Origin: Marchantia polymorpha subsp. ruderalis
Taxonomy: Eukaryota > Streptophyta > Marchantiopsida > Marchantiales > Marchantiaceae
Direction of reading: 5' to 3'
NCBI GenBank assembly: GCA_037833965.1
Contig: AP031355.1
Location: 5,233,501-5,297,500, forward strand
Length of the DNA stretch: 64,000 nt
The number at the start of each line of letters is the position of its first letter. Position 1 is the first letter of the stretch. The notes under the pieces were generated by a model that saw nothing but the letters and a program-made list of their open reading frames with translations, was not told the DNA's origin and did no database searches. A program made the position numbers and the translations under genes. This document shows positions 1-12,067 of the stretch, piece after piece.

Positions 1-544
1 CCAAAGCGCACTGATTTTGTTTCATATTCAAGTCAAGTCATCCTTGAGAAGTATTGAGAAAATTTCAAGTACATATTCTTCTCGTCTCGTTTAGATGTAT
101 TGCGAAAACACATGAGATGCTTTTGTTTGACAATGAACTATTATGTTGCTATAAACATTAAAAAATATATTGACGATTATTTATGATTCTTCGTCCAATC
201 CTAGTAGGTATAATATCTCTAAATATCTTTCAAAGTGATGAAATATTTTTAAACACACATACAAATTACTGCCGTTTTGTTTGGGTGTTCATTGATTTCA
301 TATTTTAAAGCATAAAAAATATTATTCTGCTTAATATTTTAAAGTATTGAACCATACATCTATGGAAAATTTCTGTTAGATATTATATGTCCAATTAGAA
401 AATATATTTTTTCTGCAATATTTTGTAACATTTGGAATTATGAAAAAATAATAATTAATCAAACGATGTGTGAACATAATTTAATCTCCTTATTTTCATT
501 TATTTAAACCTATGTTACTCTAGAGATGATAGAGGTTGGATGTA
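1..544. other. AT-rich left flank, no gene seen
   Basis: AT-rich sequence with no open frame of note and no recognisable motif. It ends where the GCCTCGGCAAG terminus of the old hAT-like element begins. Confidence 0.5.
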
Positions 545-969
545 GGCCTCGGCAAGGTAATATAAAAGTTAAATGGGTAATAAATATCTTCTGCATTCAC
601 TCTATTCCTACCCTTACCACATTGGTCACGCTTTACTTATACCTTTACCTCTACGTTACTCTTTGACAGGGTAGATAACGTATAAAAAATATACATTTTA
701 CGTTTACTTTATTCTTTAAATAGGTAATTACCCAATAAAGTTAAAAAACAATTCACTCCTAATGTATCCGTTAATCAGATGATTATCTAATAAAAATAAC
801 GTTTTCCTTTACTTCATGCCATAACCCCGTAATTATCCAATAAAAATAAAAAATACAGGACATTTTTTATTTATGAGTAAACTCAATAACTACAAAAATA
901 AAAAGTAAAATAATGATTTCAAAAACTTTTAGTTCAAGTTGGACTCAAAGATCATTTCTTTGAATTGGC

Positions 970-2850
970 TGTTGAGCATTTGCACAACACCGTCATCAAA
1001 GACTTCTTCGTACCAATCGTCTTATTCAATGTACAATTGGTTGACGACATCTTCAATCTCATCAGTGGGAGTCTCTTTATAAATGGATCGAATTGCTACA
1101 ATTGCTATTGCTCAGTTTGCCGGCACTTTGAGTATGTTTGCATCCATCCATGAATGTAAGCACATGGTTATGATGAACATCGATGACGATAGGGACTATC
1201 GACAACTAGTAAACTCACGACCAGCAACGTTGTTGACACACTCTAATGGTGTCGACGTTGCTAGCGTTCCAAGATCATCCATGGCCAGCTTATAGTGTGC
1301 AGGCAAAATTTCCATACGGACTAATCACTAAGACAAGATGTCAATAAATTGTTTACATTGGACGACGTCCGATGGATAAGAATTGGTCTAACTCATTGAG
1401 CATGTTGTCATCGCTCACTGGCTGGAACATGGCATGAAAAAGCGAACTGGTCGACTATTCGGATTCAACAGTCGAATCGCAAAATTGCAATTCGGCCGAA
1501 TAGCGGCGTTGAAGAGTAGATCGAATGATAAACTTTTTTAGTTGCACACGGTCAGATGATTTTGCTATTTGTGAATTGAGATAGGCTGCAACTATGGTGG
1601 ATTCTAGCACTAGCAATTTTCATACTCTTCAATCATTTTTTGAATTCCGGTTATCGTAATTTTTTGATTGATCGTTAATAGCTGTAACTTACTCGTTTTG
1701 GAACGCTTCACAAGATGAGAAATAGATAGCAGCAACAATTCAAGCTTAGAATTGTGATATGCGGCAAGATTTTGCATGACTTGACGCGTAGAAAAGTAAC
1801 CACGTCATTGATCATTTGACATTGGTCATCATAAAGAGTAAGACAACCGATGTCAATTGCAAATTGCTCCATGATACTGTCAATAACAACTTGTTTCTCA
1901 AAAGCGTCGATCCTCATATGATGTGTGAAACTTTACCACGTTCTAAAATACTGATGTGTAGGCTTCTTGCTGTTGATGCCGACAGCCGCAACCTCCAAAC
2001 GATATTATTGCCACATCATCTTGTTGCAACAAATCTTAACGAGCGCATTGCGCAAAACCTCCATTGAATTTTTTTGTGAAACTAAGTATTTTTTATAACA
2101 ACAAGTTGAATCAAATGATAGTGATTAATGCACATGATTAAAATTGAACATTTGCTCAAAGCCAACTTATACATCGATCAACTGAAACTGACGTTTAACT
2201 GGAGCAATAATGTTAGAACCATTGTCGCTAACCACGTTCAACAATCGTTTAAGTACGCATATGCCCATATCCTTCATGTGTTAAAAAAACAATTCCATCG
2301 CGTCAATACCACACTTTACATCAAAGATGGTAAGTAAAATACTCTTTGATGAGAGTTTTTTTGATGTTAACTAAATGTGCAGTCACCACATAAAAGGCCT
2401 TGAAATTCTACTTTAACTAACCATCCATTCTTAAAGAAAATGCAACATCTAATTTGTTGAACAACAATCTTAGCATGGACAGCAAGATACAGTAAAGTTT
2501 TACAATTTGCCTTAGAATTGTTAGTGTAGACGGAGGTTCATATCCATTTGTGAGCATGGAAACCATCTCTTGAATCGTCACATCTGAAAGCACGCAGAGA
2601 CACACCACCGCCGATGATGTAATCTACAACAACATTCTCATACTTACGGAGAGCTTGTTCCGAAAACACAAGCTTGTCAATTGTGTACTAGATCAAGCAC
2701 TTGGCAGACGGTTAGGAGCAAGATACTTCATTCTCTTTCACTCCATGTGCCAATTGCAAATGAAACTTCCAACCTGACGCATTGGTTTTTTGGGACATTA
2801 TCTTTTGCAAAAGGTACATTTGAGTTTCATCTTCTCCGTTAAGAGATCGT
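970..2850 (-). pseudogene. hAT transposase relic
   Basis: Minus-strand translations in shifting frames give hAT landmarks in order. A possible BED-finger CxxC (KCTFC) lies near 2800. A stretch of about 50 residues ending in RMDGW at 2417-2580 matches the part of hAT proteins just before the first catalytic Asp (usual form TTDGWT). VVSDNGSN near 2205-2230 matches the second catalytic Asp region (usual form TTDNASN). Frameshifts and stops separate every piece, so no protein is made. The C-terminal dimerisation part, expected near 1000-1300, is barely recognisable. The assignment rests on motif order; a profile search with the hAT dimerisation and BED models would settle it. Confidence 0.5.
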
Positions 2851-3072
2851 CCGATTTTCACTCATGAACATACATCCAAGGAAAGTTACACTTCAATCAT
2901 TTACGCTTGGAGATGTTTGGGGTCACCACCGAGATCAATCAACACATATACTATTTCCTCTTTATTATTCTCATGAAATTCGGCAACGCTCCTCAACTAT
3001 GTTGTTGGCAACGTTGACATCACTCATTTTGATTACAGATTAATGTGCTCACTGGTTAAATTAATCATATTA

Positions 3073-5153
3073 CAGTAGAACCTCTATAAATTTATACTCC
3101 ATAAATTTATAACCTCCGAAAATTTATCAAATTGTGCGGTCCCGGCATGGGACCAGGTCAAAAATTTATAATCTTATAACTTATCAAGTTTTGGCTGCCT
3201 CAAACTTTTTATAAACTTATATTCAGGTTGATGTGCTTTCCGAGCTACATTTGTACGACTATGATCGACTAAAGAAACTTCTAATGGGTGTCTGCCTAAG
3301 CTTTTGTTCACTAATTTGACTAAGGGAGTCTTTCATTTTTTGAAGGATATCGCAATATTCGGGCTGATTATTAGTTTGTTCCATCCAAAACAGCTCGAGT
3401 TGTGCCAGCGCTGCGGTGGCTTGTCGTGTCGTTATAACTGGTTGCTCCTCGCTGTCGTCATCGTCAACGTCCTCCTGGGTTGCCGGCAGAAACTGTCGTA
3501 GAATGTTCTCGGTGATGTTGTCATCGGTTGGTATTTCTACAGCGCCATCCTCGTTCGGATAATTAAGGAGATTGCGGATGTCCATTGGATTTGTATAAGG
3601 AAGACGTGCAATTTGCTGCTCCAGCTCGGCAATGACATCGGCTGGCGGCTCCAGTTCCTCCAAGGTAGTTTCCTGTCCGGCATCCTCGGTTCGAAGTTTG
3701 CAGTGGCGGAAGCAATTTTGAATCATGTTGGGCTTGACGTCTTCCTTCCATGCTGCCATCGCAATCTGCATGCCCTCGAGGATACTTATCTTCTCGGGAT
3801 TGTCGACGTTGGCCTCCAATCGTTGCAGCAGGATGTTGTTGAAGCGTCGCCGGTAGTATGCCTTGAACGTCCGGATAATGCCAGCATCACATGGCTGTAA
3901 TTTTGATGTCGTATTTGGTGGCAGGTAGAACAGATGTGTGTTTTTGAGGTGAATGTTGTGGTTATCTAGATACTCTTTGCGAATGTGTGCACTGCAGTTG
4001 TCCATCAGCAGTATCACGTTGCGCCCCTCCATCCGTCGATCGAATGCCAACAGCCAGAGTCGAAACACCCCTTGTGTCATCCACGCGTTTTTGTTGGCGT
4101 GGTATCGACAGCCAAGTGCCTCCATGTTGAGGTGCTTGAAGCAACGTGGTTTCAGCTATTTGCCGATGATGCAAAGCGGAAGCTTGTCGTTGCCGTCAGC
4201 GTTGCAGCAGATCACTATTGTTATGCGCTCCTTGTTCTGTTTCCGCCCTTCGAGCTGCTTCGTTGCAAGCGAATTGTCCGCTTGCATACGGTAGAATAGT
4301 CTCGTTTCGTCCATGTTGTAAATATCCTCTAGGGAGTACTCATCCAGCACTTTGCGTATCGCTGATAACGCATCCACACACACCACGATGTTGACAAGAC
4401 CACTCTCGCCAAAGCGCCGACGTGACTGGATCTGATGGCGCGTTTTGAACTTGTCAAGCCATCCCGGCGAGAAGTTGAATGGCGGGGCGCTGGGATGCAA
4501 CCGCTTCAACATCTTCTTCCCCTTTTGGCAAATCATATCTCTGCTCACGTTGACGACCAGCTGATATTCTTGGATCCATTCCACCAACGCCTTCTCCATG
4601 TCCGGGTACATGACTGGTCTCCGCGTCTTCTGGTTGACATTCTTCATCTCTGTACAGCCATCCAGCAGCTCCGCACTTATCGTCAATGTCATGCTCACCG
4701 TTGCCTGAGTTACCTGCACCTTGTGCTCCTCCTCCAGCCACTTTACCAGTCCTCTCTGGGTGATGTGTTGATTGTCCTGTTTGTACTGACATAGTTTTTT
4801 GCGGAGAGCCTCAGTAAGATGAGCCTTTGCGGAGGAAGTCATTGTCAATTGTCGATGGGGATGGCTATTCGGAATAGGCAAACATAAATTTTGCCTGATA
4901 TTTATGCACTTTTGCGGATGGACAAGGGCTCGAAAGGGCAGATGAAACGAGGAAAGATGGAGTTCCTTGGATGTACATTCCTTGCCGTAACCTTCCTAAC
5001 CTTCCATATCTTTCTGCAACCTTCCGGATGGTTCTGAGACCAATCAAGCAAAATTAAATGAATCAATTTTAATAAATTCTAGAAACTTATAACCTTTATA
5101 AACTTATCAAAAAGGGCCGGTCCCTTCTTGATAAGATTATAGAGGTTCTACTA
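3073..5153 (-). mobile_element. Pogo/Tigger-type (Tc1/mariner superfamily) DNA transposon
   Basis: The left end is CAGTAGAACCTCTATAA (3073-3089). The right end is its complement with one change (5137-5153, terminal G to A). TA dinucleotides flank both sides (3071-3072 and 5154-5155), as expected for Tc1/mariner insertion. CAGTA(A/G)AACCTCTATAAATT is the known terminus of plant pogo-like elements (Lemi1/Emigrant type). Just inside the left end is a small palindromic GGTCCC/GGGACC stem, and a related GGTCCC lies inside the right end. The element is about 2.08 kb with one transposase gene on the minus strand. It sits inside the older hAT-like element, so it arrived later. Confidence 0.9.
3259..4842 (-). 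pseudogene. Pogo/Tigger transposase, full length but broken by one stop codon
   Basis: Cut-and-paste transposase that would bind the TIRs and move the element. Two open stretches (4842-4156 and 4155-3259) lie in one frame, separated only by a TAG at 4156-4158. The frame is 528 codons from the ATG at 4840-4842. Order seen: an N-terminal pipsqueak/CENP-B-like helix-turn-helix (about residues 1-55); a second CENP-B-type DNA-binding domain (about 75-145, with the FSPGWLDKFKTRH core); then a DDE_1 catalytic domain. Its acidic triad is Asp178 in NMDET, Asp281 in LLMDNCSAH and Asp319 in LQPCDAG, the DDD pattern of pogo. The tail is acidic and ends in QTPIRSFFSRS, a PCNA-binding motif. The TAG falls just after the IIGK motif, where family members normally read on. 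Apart from that stop it looks intact, so the inactivation is recent or the source copy is active elsewhere. Confidence 0.88.
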
Positions 5154-5155
5154 TA

Positions 5156-6360
5156 TTGCGTTCGTTGAGCTTTAATCTATTATTGTATTGTCTTTGATAT
5201 CCAAAGATTGAAGTCAATAGCCTAAGACAAGTGCCCACGATAAAGAACGGTTAGAATAGTCTGCTTTACTGTTCTACTCCTAAAGCAAATAACAATTTGA
5301 GATACAATTTCAAAGAACAAGTTAAACTACAATTTCAAAGAACAAATTAAGCTATAATTTCAAGTTAAGCTACAAATGATGAGCTTCAATATATTTTGTT
5401 GCAGTGTGGATTGTCCACAAGCAAACTATGGCGAAATGTTGCTAGTTCGAGATGAAGACAACAAATAACGCAAACAAAACATACCTTCACAAAAGATGCC
5501 CACTTCTAAGCAAAAAGTCCACGTTCATAACCAACTAAGTCTACACAATGAACAAAATTTGAAACATATAACAACTAGTTAGATGCCATGTTTCTCCGTC
5601 AACAGTAACTCAAAGTCTCTAAAGCAACTTGGAAAGTAACATTGAGAACAATGTTTATGCTTGTAATATGCTTACAGATTTGCACGTAATCAAATCTATG
5701 CAATAAGCTCCTTACCATAGACAGCTTTGATCAGATCTTCTTTCGAATGAACAATTGCATTCACACGGCCATCGTATTTGAGCCGTTGACTTTTAAGCAT
5801 AAGAGTTTAATCAAAGATGCGTAGTGATTCCTCTGCACTTTTTTGCGTTGTCTATTTGCGATGCAAAACATCGTAACAATGTTATATACAAGAAAGCATG
5901 AAATTAATTGTACAGGTTTAGCATCTAAGTATCATCACAGAGCTCACATATAAGAGATATGAAGTCCATTCATTGAGTAGGTGAACATTCAAGGCACATG
6001 ACGGATATATGGTAGACGGCGAGTTTATGAACAAGCTCTTCACGTAAACTCAAGTCTACCGCGCACTCCGAGGTGACAAAAGTGTCTCACTTTTTCACAA
6101 AAATGACTTCTTGACACGATTCACTGTGGGCTTGAAAAACATGGTGAGGCAGCAGTGGTATGGTGGAGACAGTCGATGCGGAGGTCAGAGAGCCTAAGAT
6201 GACAGCAGTTGGATATGCTCACTCGGATGGGAGAATCAACTTAATTAGGGAATAGTGAACAATCGGTGCACAATAAGGCAATTAAAGAAATTGCTCATTT
6301 CATCGAATTGACGCTAACTTAACAACGGCACGCAAAACCGCAATTAATCAAGCTGCAAAC
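5156..6360. other. Remainder of the old hAT-like element, no intact gene
   Basis: Sequence between the pogo insertion and the right subterminal repeats of the old element. Short minus-strand fragments, such as one reading KEDLIKAVYGKEL near 5700-5740, look protein-like. Stops break every frame and I could not assign a domain. Confidence 0.35.
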
Positions 6361-6600
6361 TAAAGGGGTAAAGGGTAGATAAACTGACATTATCTTTACT
6401 CTATCCTCTACCTTATCCATTAGTTAACTTCACACGGAGACTTCAACTTAACCGTTAATTACTCGGATAAGAAGTTAAATAAATTGGCATTACCTTTACT
6501 CTACCTTCTACCTCATATCTTGATTATTTTCCTATCTTAAACGCTAACTTTTTCCTTTTCCCCTTGAGTAAAAGGTATTTTACCTTATCTTGCCGAGGCT

Positions 6601-8640
6601 AAATTAGATGCATAAAATCTGAATATATGAACATGTTCCAATTATTTTAGTGAAACTTTAAAATACATGCGGCTTTATATTAATTTATTAAATTGACAAT
6701 AAATGAGAACAAAACAATAGTAGAAACACTTATGAACTTTAAGTAAATTATCAAGAAATTCCTAATGCAACCTTGTGTTTTTTGGTTATTTATCTATTAT
6801 GTTACAACAATAAAAAAATTTTAAAAATATATTTTGTAATGTCTTCAATACAAGGCTGAATCAAATGACATAAGCATTTTTATACTAGTGCCATATCTCT
6901 ATATTTATTCAAAGAGAAATTAATTCTAACATAAATAATTAATATGTTAAATTAAAATTTTTAATATATTTTTCAGATATACCGATTTTCAAAATTTAAT
7001 TTTTGTAAAAATTGTAGTCATAAAATTTAATAAGTGATATCTTGGTTTTAGTTTATTTCATTGATTTAATATTTCATCTCCTTCAAAATATTTAAATGTT
7101 GCTCCAAAAAAATACATTGAATAATCTATAATAAGAGTATGACATATAAAGTATGAAATTTAATAATCATGAAATCTATAAAAAACTTTAAAAATTATAA
7201 AACTTTAATCCTTAAACTCTTTCATAATTCTGAAATTTTAAATTAGAAAATCAATACATATAACAATACATTTTTAATTCATAAAGATGTTAATATGTTG
7301 AATTTCTGTTCAATATTAAAAAAGTCAAATTTATTATTTTTTAAAAATCAAATCAAAATTATTCAATTTTCAAATTGATTCTATTTCAAATAATTAAATA
7401 CTTGTGAATATGATTTTACGTGAGGTAACAATGCAAAAACATATCATATTTACCCTTCAATTATTGAAAAGTAATGAATATTAAATGATACAAAATATAA
7501 TAGAAAATATTTATTTATTACATATATAAATTTATAGATTTTTTATGAATATAGAAAGCAAATAAAATGATATTAACTCATAGATTTTCATTTAAAAAAC
7601 TTATTATTCATATTATCATGAATCAAAAAATTTCAAATTTTTTTAAAAGAATTTATGTACAATATTGAATTTTTTTAAAAGAATTTAATTTTTATAACTC
7701 AAACATTCAATTGAAAATCAAAATGATCAATGTATAGAAATCAGATGAGATTCTATCTTATTCTATGGATTTAAGAAGATATGAATGATATGAAAAATCA
7801 CCAAAACTAATGTTATTTGTTGAACTTTCAAAACTAGATTCATCATGAAATAAAAAATATATATAATAAAATGATTATCAATCAAATTAAAATTTTCACA
7901 ATTTTTGGCTTTAAATTAATTTACTTGATAGACCCAACATACATTGTGTATGCTTATTAATGCTGAATTGAATCCTCTAGCCACACCAAATTATATAAAA
8001 TAGTCAGATAATGATAATTTCATATATTTTATTTTTTGCAAGTTGAAATCTCATTTTGAAATTTTTATTTTTGAAAATGTAAAAAAATTTCACAATTTTG
8101 CTTTTTTTATTTGAGAAAGTAAATCCCAATGAAATATTTATAATAATAAATTTAATTATATATAATAACATATTGAATAATATATAATCATAAATTTCCA
8201 TTTTCATATTTAGCTATTGTTATGTACTGAGCTACAGATTTTTGTAGACTAATGGATCTATCAAAAAGTGTAAACACATATCTAATTGTTGATTTTTTAT
8301 TGTTAAGATTTTAGCCATAGTAAACATGAATGTACTTTAGCAAGAATTTGACATTTTTCAATAAGACATCAACTAAGAATCATAATTTTTAGTACCCTTT
8401 ATATAAGTGGAAATCCAATTCACTACCTTACAATGTAACTTTTTTGAATCTCACGTGTAAATGCTCACCTTGCACACGATTAAATCAATATCAAGTCTTG
8501 TGCAGACTATCAAATATCCATTACTTTTTCATAGTAAATTAATGACATTTTGTTTCTTTCTCAATAACGTTGATGAAACATTGTGTTGTGGAAAGTTTGC
8601 AATGTATTATCGAAAGAGTTGAGACTTCTTCAGAGTCTAT
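6601..8640. other. AT-rich interval, no gene seen
   Basis: Very AT-rich DNA with poly-A/T runs and no coding signal, TIR or tRNA that I can recognise. It separates the old hAT-like element from the younger one. Confidence 0.5.
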
Positions 8641-8648
8641 CATGTTCA
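8641..8648. repeat. Target-site duplication of the hAT element, left copy
   Basis: CATGTTCA, identical to 12172-12179. An 8-bp duplication is diagnostic of the hAT superfamily. Confidence 0.93.
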
Positions 8649-8663
8649 TAGAGATGGGCACGG

Positions 8664-8753
8664 CTCGGCTAACGGCTAGCCGGCTAGAAATTTTTGTGAG
8701 TCGGCTAGCCGGTTATATAGCCGGCTAGCCGTCGGCTCACCGGCTAAGTCGGT
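8664..8753. repeat. Left subterminal GGCTAGCC-type palindrome cluster
   Basis: Repeated GGCTAGCCGG, GGCTAACGG and CCGGCTAAG words within 90 bp of the left terminus. They match a similar cluster at the right terminus. In hAT elements such subterminal repeats bind the transposase BED finger; that role here is inferred. Confidence 0.8.
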
Positions 8754-8949
8754 GAGTGCTACGTATCGAGATATGCTTGACGCGTCTGACAATTTAGTGC
8801 AAAGTACTATCTTCTTTCTTGCATTCTCGATGTAATCTGTCACCTCATGTACACGAGTTCCATTCGAGGCTTGCAGTGCGAACCACTTACTACTCGGGAT
8901 GTGAAAAACTCACCAATTCTTTCCATTGATGTCGAATTCAATAGAGATG

Positions 8950-9950
8950 AAAACTTCTATTCAAGAAGTAGCCAGATCACAGATTGAAGTAAGTAAACAC
9001 AGATAACACTTCATTCTCGAGAAACTAAACACATATAACACTTCACTCCCGAGAAACTAATATGAGAGATTTGAAAATAACTCACAAATAATTTCAATGG
9101 ATCACGAATTTAATAAACATTATTCATAAACCATCACTCACGAATCAACTTGATCACAAATCGCACTAATTAAACAGAGATAAAATAGAGTTAACACTCA
9201 CTGCTTCATTCTCGAGAAACTGATCTGAAAACCTGAGAACTCGAATCATTTGAAAATAACTCAGGAAGTAATTCAGTGGGTCACGATTTTATTAGAAATT
9301 AATCATAAACCATCACTCACGAATCAACTTGATCACAAATCGCACTAATTAAACAGAGGTAACACAGGGTTAACACTCACTGCTTCATTCTCAAAAAACT
9401 GATCTGAAAACCTAAGAACTGGAATCATTTGAAAATAACTCAGGAAGTAATTCAATGAGTCACGATTTTATTAGAAATTAATCATAAACCATCACTCACG
9501 AATCAACTAGACCACAAATCGCATGACTTAAACAAAGATATCACTGAGTTAACATTGAGTTCTTTCATTCTCAAAAAACTGTTCTGAAAACCTGAGAATT
9601 TGAATGATTTGAAAGTAACTCACAAAGTAATTCAGTGGATCACGAATTTAACAGATATATACCATCATCCATCATTCAGGAAACAGTTAGATCACAAATC
9701 AAAGTAATTAAACAAAGATGATACTCAGTTTCTTCATTTTCGGAAAACTAGTTCAAGAACTTGGAACCTGAGTAATTCAAAAATAAATCACAAATTCATT
9801 CAATGGGTCACGAATTTAACAGGAATCAATCACAAACTATCATTCACAAAACAGCCATACCACAAATGGAAGTAAATTAAACACAGATTGCAAAGTAAAT
9901 TAAGTTTCTTCATTTTTTAAAAACCAGTCCAAGAACCTGGGAACTTGAGT
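8950..9950. repeat. Tandem array of about 179-bp units inside the hAT element
   Basis: The word CCATCACTCACGAATCAACT starts at 9131 and 9310. Close variants start at 9489, 9669 and about 9837, giving periods of 179, 179, 180 and 168 bp. Accompanying words (CTTCATTCTC..AAACT; GAAAATAACTCA; GGGTCACGA) recur at the same spacing. Roughly five to six units run from about 8950 to 9950. The first and last units are more diverged, which fits unequal exchange acting on the middle. Confidence 0.88.
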
Positions 9951-9953
9951 AAT

Positions 9954-11690
9954 TCACAAGGATGTTTTATTTATTTCATTAAACAGCCTCTTCCATGATC
10001 GCAACTTCATGGTAGTTTTGATGGATGTGTCACACAAACGGTTCCTCTCAGCAGTGGCAATAGCACCGCTATCTGAAAATGCAGATTCTGATGGCACTGA
10101 AGAACTCATGCACATTAAAGTGTCGCGTGCAATGAGTGACAAACGAGGAAAACGCTTGCATCCAATTCCTGCCCACCAGACTACTGCATCGTCGCATGAT
10201 TCATCTCCGATCTTCGTAAACTGCAAAAAATCTGTAATTTCTTTGGAGACATCATCTCGGTCACTGTTAAATTCAAACGTTGGAGCTCGTGCTCTACGTG
10301 CAGCAATAAGCAAACTTCTGGTACTGTATTTTAAAGCAGAAGAAGAAGCATGTTCATGTGTACCTTCTATACCATATTGTTGTCGAAGAATTTCTCGAAG
10401 GTGTGTCGTCAGAGATCATATTTCTTCATCTGTCTTTGGAATTGCAGGATCAAGTGCTAGAGCTAACATTGGTAACGGGCCAGTCAAATGCTCCTGATAT
10501 TTTTCTAGTTTTATCATCAATGCCCTCGCAGCATCTTTAGACTCAGGTGCAGTGAAACCAGAATTAATCGTACCGTTAATGGTGTCTTGGCAATGCGTTT
10601 TCAAAGATTCAAAAACTAAAGATTGATTTGACAGAGTTGCATATCGGCCGCTAGATAAAATAGTCATTTCATAAGCGGGAGCAAGAAAATCTTTAAAACA
10701 TTTCAATACCCTCCATTCAATTGAAGTCAAAGTCACAAGCTTACTATAATGTTCAGACATTTTTAACAGAGATTGAAACGCCTCCATGAGACTGTAGGAG
10801 GAATCAATCATTATAAACATAGTATTCCACCTATTCTCCACATCAAGCCCAGGAACTTCCTTCGTCTCGTGTTCTCGCGCCCCTAGAAGAACTTGGACCT
10901 TCTTGAAGTCAGCACGTATTCAAGATGATAAACATATCGCTTTCAACATTGCGCGGAGTTTTTCCACCTTGGGTTTGAAAATTGCTTCACTGTCAATCAC
11001 AACCCGATGCATGATATGGCACACACAGCGAAGGTGCCATCCATAGTCTAGATTAACAGCAAATTTATTTTTCAATTCGTCTCTTAGATGCTGGAAAGCA
11101 GGAATCATTTCACTGACATTGTTAGTCGTTGCATCTTTAATTTTCGTGTGCACATTTGCTAAAACTAAAGATTCCAAAATAAGTGACATTGTTGACCACT
11201 GATCGTGAGGTGGTGGAAAATACTTAAAGTCAAGGATACAGTCACGCAACGTCCATGTTTCGTCAATCCAATGAAGCATAATAACAAAATAACTTCGCAA
11301 AGTTCTAGTAGACCACCCATCACACGTAATTGCAACTCTTCATGGAATAGCCTCTACAATATCACAAAATTTTTTCGTAGCCGTTTTCATCTCGTCCGAT
11401 ATGGCTCGAGTAAGACTTCGGCGCGAACAGCCAGGCCAAAACCGATTTAGAGCGTTTGTCATTTGTTTGAAAGAAACTAATTCAACTGAAGAAAAGCTTT
11501 GCTTCGTGTCAATTACCCAATCTACCACACTCGTCATGATCTTTGCCTTCGTTTCATCATCAAGAACGTTATGCACTTCTAAAAATGGACCGGATTTTGT
11601 AAATGTGGTTTGAGAAGTATTACCTGGCAATGCGCCTTCCAGTGATTTGCGCGTGATGCCATGACTGTTCCTCAGATGTAGAACTAGATT
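9954..11690 (-). pseudogene. BED-type hAT transposase with three in-frame stops
   Basis: Transposase of the 8649-12171 element. Four open stretches (11690-11343, 11339-10923, 10919-10419 and 10415-9954) lie in one frame, separated by TGA codons at 11340-11342, 10920-10922 and 10416-10418. Landmarks in order: the end of a BED finger (LVLHLRNSHG); ITCDGW carrying the first catalytic Asp (codon 11319-11321); TTNNVSEM, where TTDNASNM is usual, so the second catalytic Asp is Asn (codon 11121-11123); RCVCHIMH, the CxxH motif; ENRWNTM; and a strong C-terminal dimerisation region with VVWWAGIGCKRFPRLS, ARDTL and SSVPSESAFS. It resembles ZBED/RICESLEEPER-like proteins. With three stops and a lost Asp it is inactive. 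It could only move through a transposase supplied from another copy. Confidence 0.9.
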
Positions 11691-11960
11691 TTAGGTCGCC
11701 GAAGTGGTTGATTAATTTCTTGAACAGGACTTGCTCGCAATGCAAGCAAGTCGGTTGGATCCTAATACAGGTACAAAATAAGGACGAACCCAAGAGGTGT
11801 GCTTTCGTTTTTCTGTATGACGCCCGCTGGAGGATACTGCCAGTGAAGACAAAGGTAGAACAGCAAGTTCACCATTCTCAGGTTCTTGGTCTTGGTCCAT
11901 GTGTGAGGTGTCTGTACTGTTCTTGTTTTTGACGTCGAAATTCTCGTGTGCAAGGATGAT
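11690..11960 (-). pseudogene. Frameshifted BED zinc finger of the hAT transposase
   Basis: Minus-strand frames carry a basic stretch with W and F (KRKHTSWVRPYF), then a C-x2-C (CLHC) in another frame. The finger ends as LVLHLRNSH in the main frame. This is the order of a BED finger (aromatic residues, CxxC, then H-x4-H), split by at least one frameshift and a TAA near 11695. Confidence 0.6.
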
Positions 11961-12067
11961 ATGTTACTGTTTTCAGAAATACTTCAGCACTAAAACATGA
12001 AGAGAAGTGTGATTTGCCCAAAGAGAAGACAGACACGTGTTTGTATTTCCGAAATATAAGGCGAGCC

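Larger units (their letters stand above)
545..6600 (-). mobile_element. Degenerate BED-hAT-like DNA transposon, interrupted by a pogo element
   Basis: The two ends are inverted copies. GCCTCGGCAAG lies at 546-556, and its complement CTTGCCGAGGC lies near 6589-6599. Both ends also carry subterminal motifs of the kind TTTACTCTA and CTACC(C)TTA (about 595-660 and 6390-6530). The flanks show a weak 8-bp resemblance (TTGGATGT against TTAGATGC), so the target duplication is uncertain. Minus-strand fragments inside (about 2850 down to 1000) resemble a hAT transposase in the right order. The element is old and has no intact reading frame. The exact ends are my estimate; termini plus hAT-like remnants support the class, not the family. 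Confidence 0.55.
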
